A stretch of DNA of 64,000 nucleotides from Paracoccus albus (GTDB lineage Bacteria; Pseudomonadota; Alphaproteobacteria; Rhodobacterales; Rhodobacteraceae), in NCBI RefSeq assembly GCF_027913035.1, contig NZ_CP115776.1, forward strand, positions 124,001 to 188,000, read 5' to 3'. This document shows, in pieces, positions 60,620-64,000 of this stretch (position 1 is the stretch's first letter; each line of letters begins with the position of its first letter). Position numbers and translations under genes: made by a program. Below the pieces are notes generated by a model. The model did no database searches, was not told the DNA's origin, and worked only from the letters and a program-made list of their open reading frames with translations.

Positions 60620-62926
60620 CTAAATCATGATGTGCTGAAGGTTGGTGCCTTCGGGCAAGGCTTCGCAGTCCTTGTCCCAGAACGAGTCCGGCAGTGACCA
60701 AGTGTGGTTTGAGGTCCGTCGTTGAACGCAGAAACAAAACGGGTCTGCCGCATAGATCGAATAGCCTTTTGACGCCAGTTGCAGCAGCTGGAAGGTATCT
60801 TCTCCAGTCGAGCGCTCCTGAAACGGCGCATTAAGAAACATCGTGCGGCGGCCCAGAAAGGTAGCGCCATAGACGAATTCAGACCTGCGATGGCACTGCA
60901 TCGGATGCTTCAAATAATAGCGTCCCGTTGCGACATCATGCCAAAATGTGCCGCGTTTTCCGATAAGATCATAGCCGCCCCAACGTGTCGGCAACAGCAT
61001 ATCTGCAATATAGTTAGGGCCGTAAAAGTCATCGTCGTCCATCTTGGCAACAAATTCACCTGAAGCCGCCTGGATCAGCGAGTTCATTTTGTACCCAAGA
61101 GAGACCTTTTCACGGAAATGGATATGCTTGAAGCGAAGATTTTTGCCGGTCTTGCGAATAGCCCGCGCCAATTCCTCGAGCGAGGCTGCAACGTCCTGCT
61201 CTGAATACAAGTATCCAAATCCTATGACCAACTCCAGATGAGGATGCGTCTGCGATATCGCATTTTCGACTATACGCACGTAATCTGCTGGCTGCTTCGT
61301 CGGCGTGATCATCGAAACAAACGGCGCAAAGGCGTCTTCGTCCATGTCAGGATAGACCGTCTGCAGAATTTGCCCCACCCTGTCGCGATAGGTTTCACCC
61401 TTCATCACATGCCGATAGCCTAGGTGCGAGCGCCTCATCCAGTAATACTTGTCTTCGATCAGACGACCCGTCTCTCGGATCGCATCCTCTTCGGTTTCCA
61501 CGACGGAGACGGCGTCCCCAAACTGCTCTGTAATAGCTCTTGAAGGCGAGCTCACGACGGGCGTGCCACAGGCCAGCAGCTCATAAACACGACGAGACAT
61601 CATAGTGGGCGAGTCGGTGATTGTGTTTACATTCAGAAATGCGCGGAAATTGCGATACTCCTTCACTATCTCCGAATACGGCAGTGACTGGCGGCAAAAA
61701 CGACGGTACTTCAGCGGAAAACGATACCGCTCCTCGGCCTGTTCGGAATGCCGGTCGAAAATGGAACCGTTATGGCGCGATATGGCCGGCAACATATAGT
61801 CCATTTGCCTGATCCTATCTTCGTGGCTCTCGCCATAATACCCACCGGCAAAGGCAACCGTGTCGCGCTTCTCGAATGTCGGCGCGTTCCCGGGGTTGCA
61901 GGTTTCTGAAGGGGCGGCAAATTTCAGCACATGAACAGATTTGCCCGGTAGAGCCGCTTTGTATTTTTCAACGCTATTGGAATCAGAGGTAAAAATGATA
62001 TCTGCCTGCCCTGCAATCGGCAGAAACTTATCGAAATGCATTGGATCTTCCTTGTTATAGAAGACGATGTGCTTGCCGGTGATCCGCGCACTTTGAATGG
62101 CCGACAGAAGAGCAAGACGGTTGGGATGATGCGGCGTCGCGGCCGTCATACCATGCTGCCAGGCACCTCCATTGCCACGCCAGAAGCTTTCCAGAAAAAG
62201 CATGTCGCTGTCGGACTTGCTGATTTGGTTAATGTAGTCTGTTCGTGAAAGCGGCTTTGCATCGACGCTTCCGGTGATGCAGGCTTCTGTGAATTCATCC
62301 ATAATATAAAGAAAAGGCTTGCTGTAGGCTTTCGACGGCGCAACAAGCTGAGTTCGTGACCGACGAAGCGCTTGCATGATTTTGCCACGCCCAACAATCA
62401 GCTTGTCGCGCAATTGTGTCAGGTCGGCTGGCAAAAGCTGAAAGGCAGCTGACAGGATCAGATCATCGTCGGATTTGAGGAACCGCATCACCTTGATCCG
62501 AAGATAGGTCGCGCCGTCCGGCACCACAAACCTTCGCAGGACAACACCATCTTTCGACGGTTCGATGTAGAAGTAGTGATCGATTTCCGGCTTTGACGAG
62601 CGTGACAAACCGCCAATATCCAGTGTGCGCCCAGCCACATCCAAAGCCATCACAGAGCACAAGAAACTTTTTTTGTCCATAATGTGGGACATCGGGCTGA
62701 TCATCAACTTCAGCTCGACATGCCCCCGGATCGCCGGGACCAACGCTTCGATCGGCTCGTCATCTATCCTCTGATGCTGGCTTGCTGTGGAAAAGCCAGG
62801 AAAAACATGGGGCGTGGCGAGAAGGTTATCGCAAATCCTGACCAGCCGGGCCGCGTCGAGCTCATACCCGGACGTCGCCGAGAAGACATCGTCTGCATAT
62901 TTAAGCGCGCGCTCGACATCATTCAT
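60620..62926 (-). CDS. Two-domain glycosyltransferase (GT1-like plus GT2-like)
   Basis: Large protein of 768 residues. After an N-terminal domain of about 200 residues of unknown function, a spore-protein/CgeB-like GT-B segment (IIFTSDSNSVEKYKAALP; VYELLACGTPVVSSPSRAI) is followed by a GT2-type domain with SMITPTKQPADYVRIVENAI and the metal-binding VAKMDDDDFYGPNYI. Such fusions work on capsular or glycoprotein polysaccharides. The start at 62926 (MNDVERALKYADD) is preferred to longer frames because an AGGAG/GGA stretch lies upstream. It is alone; linkage unknown. A few bases after its stop the vapBC-like promoter begins. Confidence 0.78.
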   Translation of the reverse strand: MNDVERALKYADDVFSATSGYELDAARLVRICDNLLATPHVFPGFSTASQHQRIDDEPIEALVPAIRGHVELKLMISPMSHIMDKKSFLCSVMALDVAGRTLDIGGLSRSSKPEIDHYFYIEPSKDGVVLRRFVVPDGATYLRIKVMRFLKSDDDLILSAAFQLLPADLTQLRDKLIVGRGKIMQALRRSRTQLVAPSKAYSKPFLYIMDEFTEACITGSVDAKPLSRTDYINQISKSDSDMLFLESFWRGNGGAWQHGMTAATPHHPNRLALLSAIQSARITGKHIVFYNKEDPMHFDKFLPIAGQADIIFTSDSNSVEKYKAALPGKSVHVLKFAAPSETCNPGNAPTFEKRDTVAFAGGYYGESHEDRIRQMDYMLPAISRHNGSIFDRHSEQAEERYRFPLKYRRFCRQSLPYSEIVKEYRNFRAFLNVNTITDSPTMMSRRVYELLACGTPVVSSPSRAITEQFGDAVSVVETEEDAIRETGRLIEDKYYWMRRSHLGYRHVMKGETYRDRVGQILQTVYPDMDEDAFAPFVSMITPTKQPADYVRIVENAISQTHPHLELVIGFGYLYSEQDVAASLEELARAIRKTGKNLRFKHIHFREKVSLGYKMNSLIQAASGEFVAKMDDDDFYGPNYIADMLLPTRWGGYDLIGKRGTFWHDVATGRYYLKHPMQCHRRSEFVYGATFLGRRTMFLNAPFQERSTGEDTFQLLQLASKGYSIYAADPFCFCVQRRTSNHTWSLPDSFWDKDCEALPEGTNLQHIMI

Positions 62927-63314
62927 ATCGTAGTTTCCACTCCTGTGCATATGAGAATGGGTCCGCCCGCTCACTCGTCCAGACCGCAAATAAAGTTGTG
63001 ACGAAAACACTCTAAAATAGTTTTCTATCACGCGTCTACATCTTATGCGTGTTTTTATAGGAGAAGCCGCTGTTTGTGCCGCTGTTCAGCGCGGTGTCTC
63101 TCCGGACATCTGTGCACTACGGATTGTTATGAAATTCGCTGTGGCTAAGCGCGCCGCATAGCGCTGTGACACTGTAGTCCGAAATACATTTCGTAAGCTC
63201 GGCCGCGGCGAGCTTTATTAAAATCCATAACTTTACTATTTTTGTCGGATATGATAGCGACCGGGCCGAAGCTAGCGAAGCCGCCAGCACAAAAATCAAG
63301 ACATCGGAGATGAT
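62927..63314. promoter_or_regulatory. Divergent promoter region before the TonB-dependent receptor
   Basis: The 388 bases between the glycosyltransferase and the receptor contain no gene. A GAAAAC...GTTTTC inverted pair (63003-63008 and 63020-63025) brackets an AT-rich core. Iron-regulated receptors normally have a Fur- or Irr-type site upstream, and this dyad is the only candidate I can see; the match is not close enough to name it. Confidence 0.3.
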
Positions 63315-64000
63315 ATGCGACACAGGTTTTGTGTGCGCTGCGCCCTGCTGGGCAGCGTTGTGTTTGTGACCCCTTTGGCCGCCTTGGCCCAGAGCGGCGC
63401 GGAGGTGATTGTGCTGGACGAGATCACGCTTAAAAGTAAACGTGACGTCGAAACCCAGACTGCCAACCCGGTCACGAATATCGACCAGCAGGAAATAGAC
63501 GACCGGCAGGCCGGTACGATCGCCGAACTGGTCGATACGGTGCCGGGCGTCACGCTTGTCAACGGCGCGACACCAAGCGGATCGGGCATCAATATCCGCG
63601 GCTTCGGCGCGAATGGCACCTATGGCACAGACCAAATGGTCATGATCCAGGTGGATGGCGCGACACAGGGATCAGAAGAACTCTACCGGTTGGGCACGCA
63701 GCTTTACACCGATCCCTCTCTCTACAAGACCGTCTCGGTCTCACGCGGGACGGTCGGGTCTTTCGAATATGGCTCAGGTGTGGTTGGCGGGATTGTGAGG
63801 CTGGAAACCAAGGATGCCTCGGATTTCACGGGCGGGGTGTCGGGATATAAGCTGCGACAGACGCTGGAGGCCGCTTCGAACGGTGACGGCCTGACCTCAT
63901 CGACCATTCTGGCATGGCAGCCGAATGATGATCTTGAGATTCTGGGCCAGTATGTCTTTCGCAAGATGGACGAGCAAACCGACGGTGCCGGCGAAGATGT
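63315..64000 (+). CDS. TonB-dependent outer-membrane receptor (partial)
   Basis: N-terminal 228 codons of an outer-membrane receptor that continues past the window edge. A signal peptide (RCALLGSVVFVTPLAALAQ) is followed by a plug domain: TNPVTN-type TonB-box region near SAEVIVLDEITLKSKRD, then IAELVDTVPGVTLVNG, INIRGFGANG and VMIQVDGATQG. Then the plug end and the first strands of the barrel. The style (DGATQGS, SVSRGTVGSFEYGSGVVGG) resembles haem/haemoglobin receptors. The ATG at 63315 has GGAG five bases upstream. Ligand not proven. Confidence 0.85.
   Translation, partial: MRHRFCVRCALLGSVVFVTPLAALAQSGAEVIVLDEITLKSKRDVETQTANPVTNIDQQEIDDRQAGTIAELVDTVPGVTLVNGATPSGSGINIRGFGANGTYGTDQMVMIQVDGATQGSEELYRLGTQLYTDPSLYKTVSVSRGTVGSFEYGSGVVGGIVRLETKDASDFTGGVSGYKLRQTLEAASNGDGLTSSTILAWQPNDDLEILGQYVFRKMDEQTDGAGED

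Overview
The window looks like chromosomal sequence from a GC-rich alphaproteobacterium of the Rhodobacteraceae, probably Paracoccus or a close relative. This is inferred from gene content and codon style: two complete TRAP transporters, many ATGA-overlapping operons, an AfuA/FbpA-type ABC system and a DUF779/acetaldehyde-type dehydrogenase set. No rRNA, tRNA or CRISPR array was seen.

Layout. 0-1.6 kb: a two-helix K+ channel overlapping a ClC-type channel. 1.6-13.5 kb: glpK, glpB-like and glpA-like genes on the minus strand, divergent from a DeoR-type regulator that heads a plus-strand run of TRAP transporter (Q, M, P), glutamine-synthetase-like ligase, aldehyde dehydrogenase and iron-type alcohol dehydrogenase. 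13.7-21.7 kb: an XRE regulator divergent from a second TRAP transporter followed by pyrK-like, pyrD, an M20 carbamoylase, pyrE and a small unknown gene. This reads as a system that imports a pyrimidine-pathway intermediate and processes it. 21.7-27.8 kb: polysaccharide genes (two glycosyltransferases, wecC, wecB, a coiled-coil protein). 28.4-34.1 kb: an unusual cluster of a SARP-like regulator with a repeat-rich C-terminus, a PAP2/vanadium-haloperoxidase-fold protein with a collagen-like G-K-N tract, a subtilase without signal peptide, and a small CxxC protein.

34.2-39.7 kb: an AfuA/FbpA-type ABC transporter operon carrying a histidine phosphatase and a metallo-beta-lactamase-fold hydrolase, perhaps for an organophosphate rather than iron. 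39.9-45.2 kb: an alcohol/aldehyde oxidation operon (ALDH, Zn-ADH, topoisomerase IB, DUF779) with an AcoR-like regulator that lacks the AAA+ domain. 45.5-46.3 kb: a compact orphan toxin/immunity pair of contact-dependent-inhibition type next to a transposase relic. 46.3-49 kb: divergent ketoglutarate-semialdehyde dehydrogenase and Ldh-family reductase, likely hydroxyproline catabolism. 49.1-53.6 kb: an RND efflux pump. 53.6-58 kb: gluconokinase, a plsC/cdsA/CDP-alcohol phosphotransferase lipid module, dgoK and dgoA. 59-60.6 kb: a decayed patch with a broken gene, an IS5-type relic and a VapBC-type pair. 60.6-64 kb: a large two-domain glycosyltransferase and the start of a TonB-dependent receptor cut by the window edge.

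The most promising candidates for something undescribed are the SARP/haloperoxidase-fold/subtilase cluster and the TRAP-PyrDK-carbamoylase-PyrE operon. The orphan CDI-like module and the TRAP plus glutamylation-type operon follow. All functional statements rest on motifs read by eye; no database search was run.
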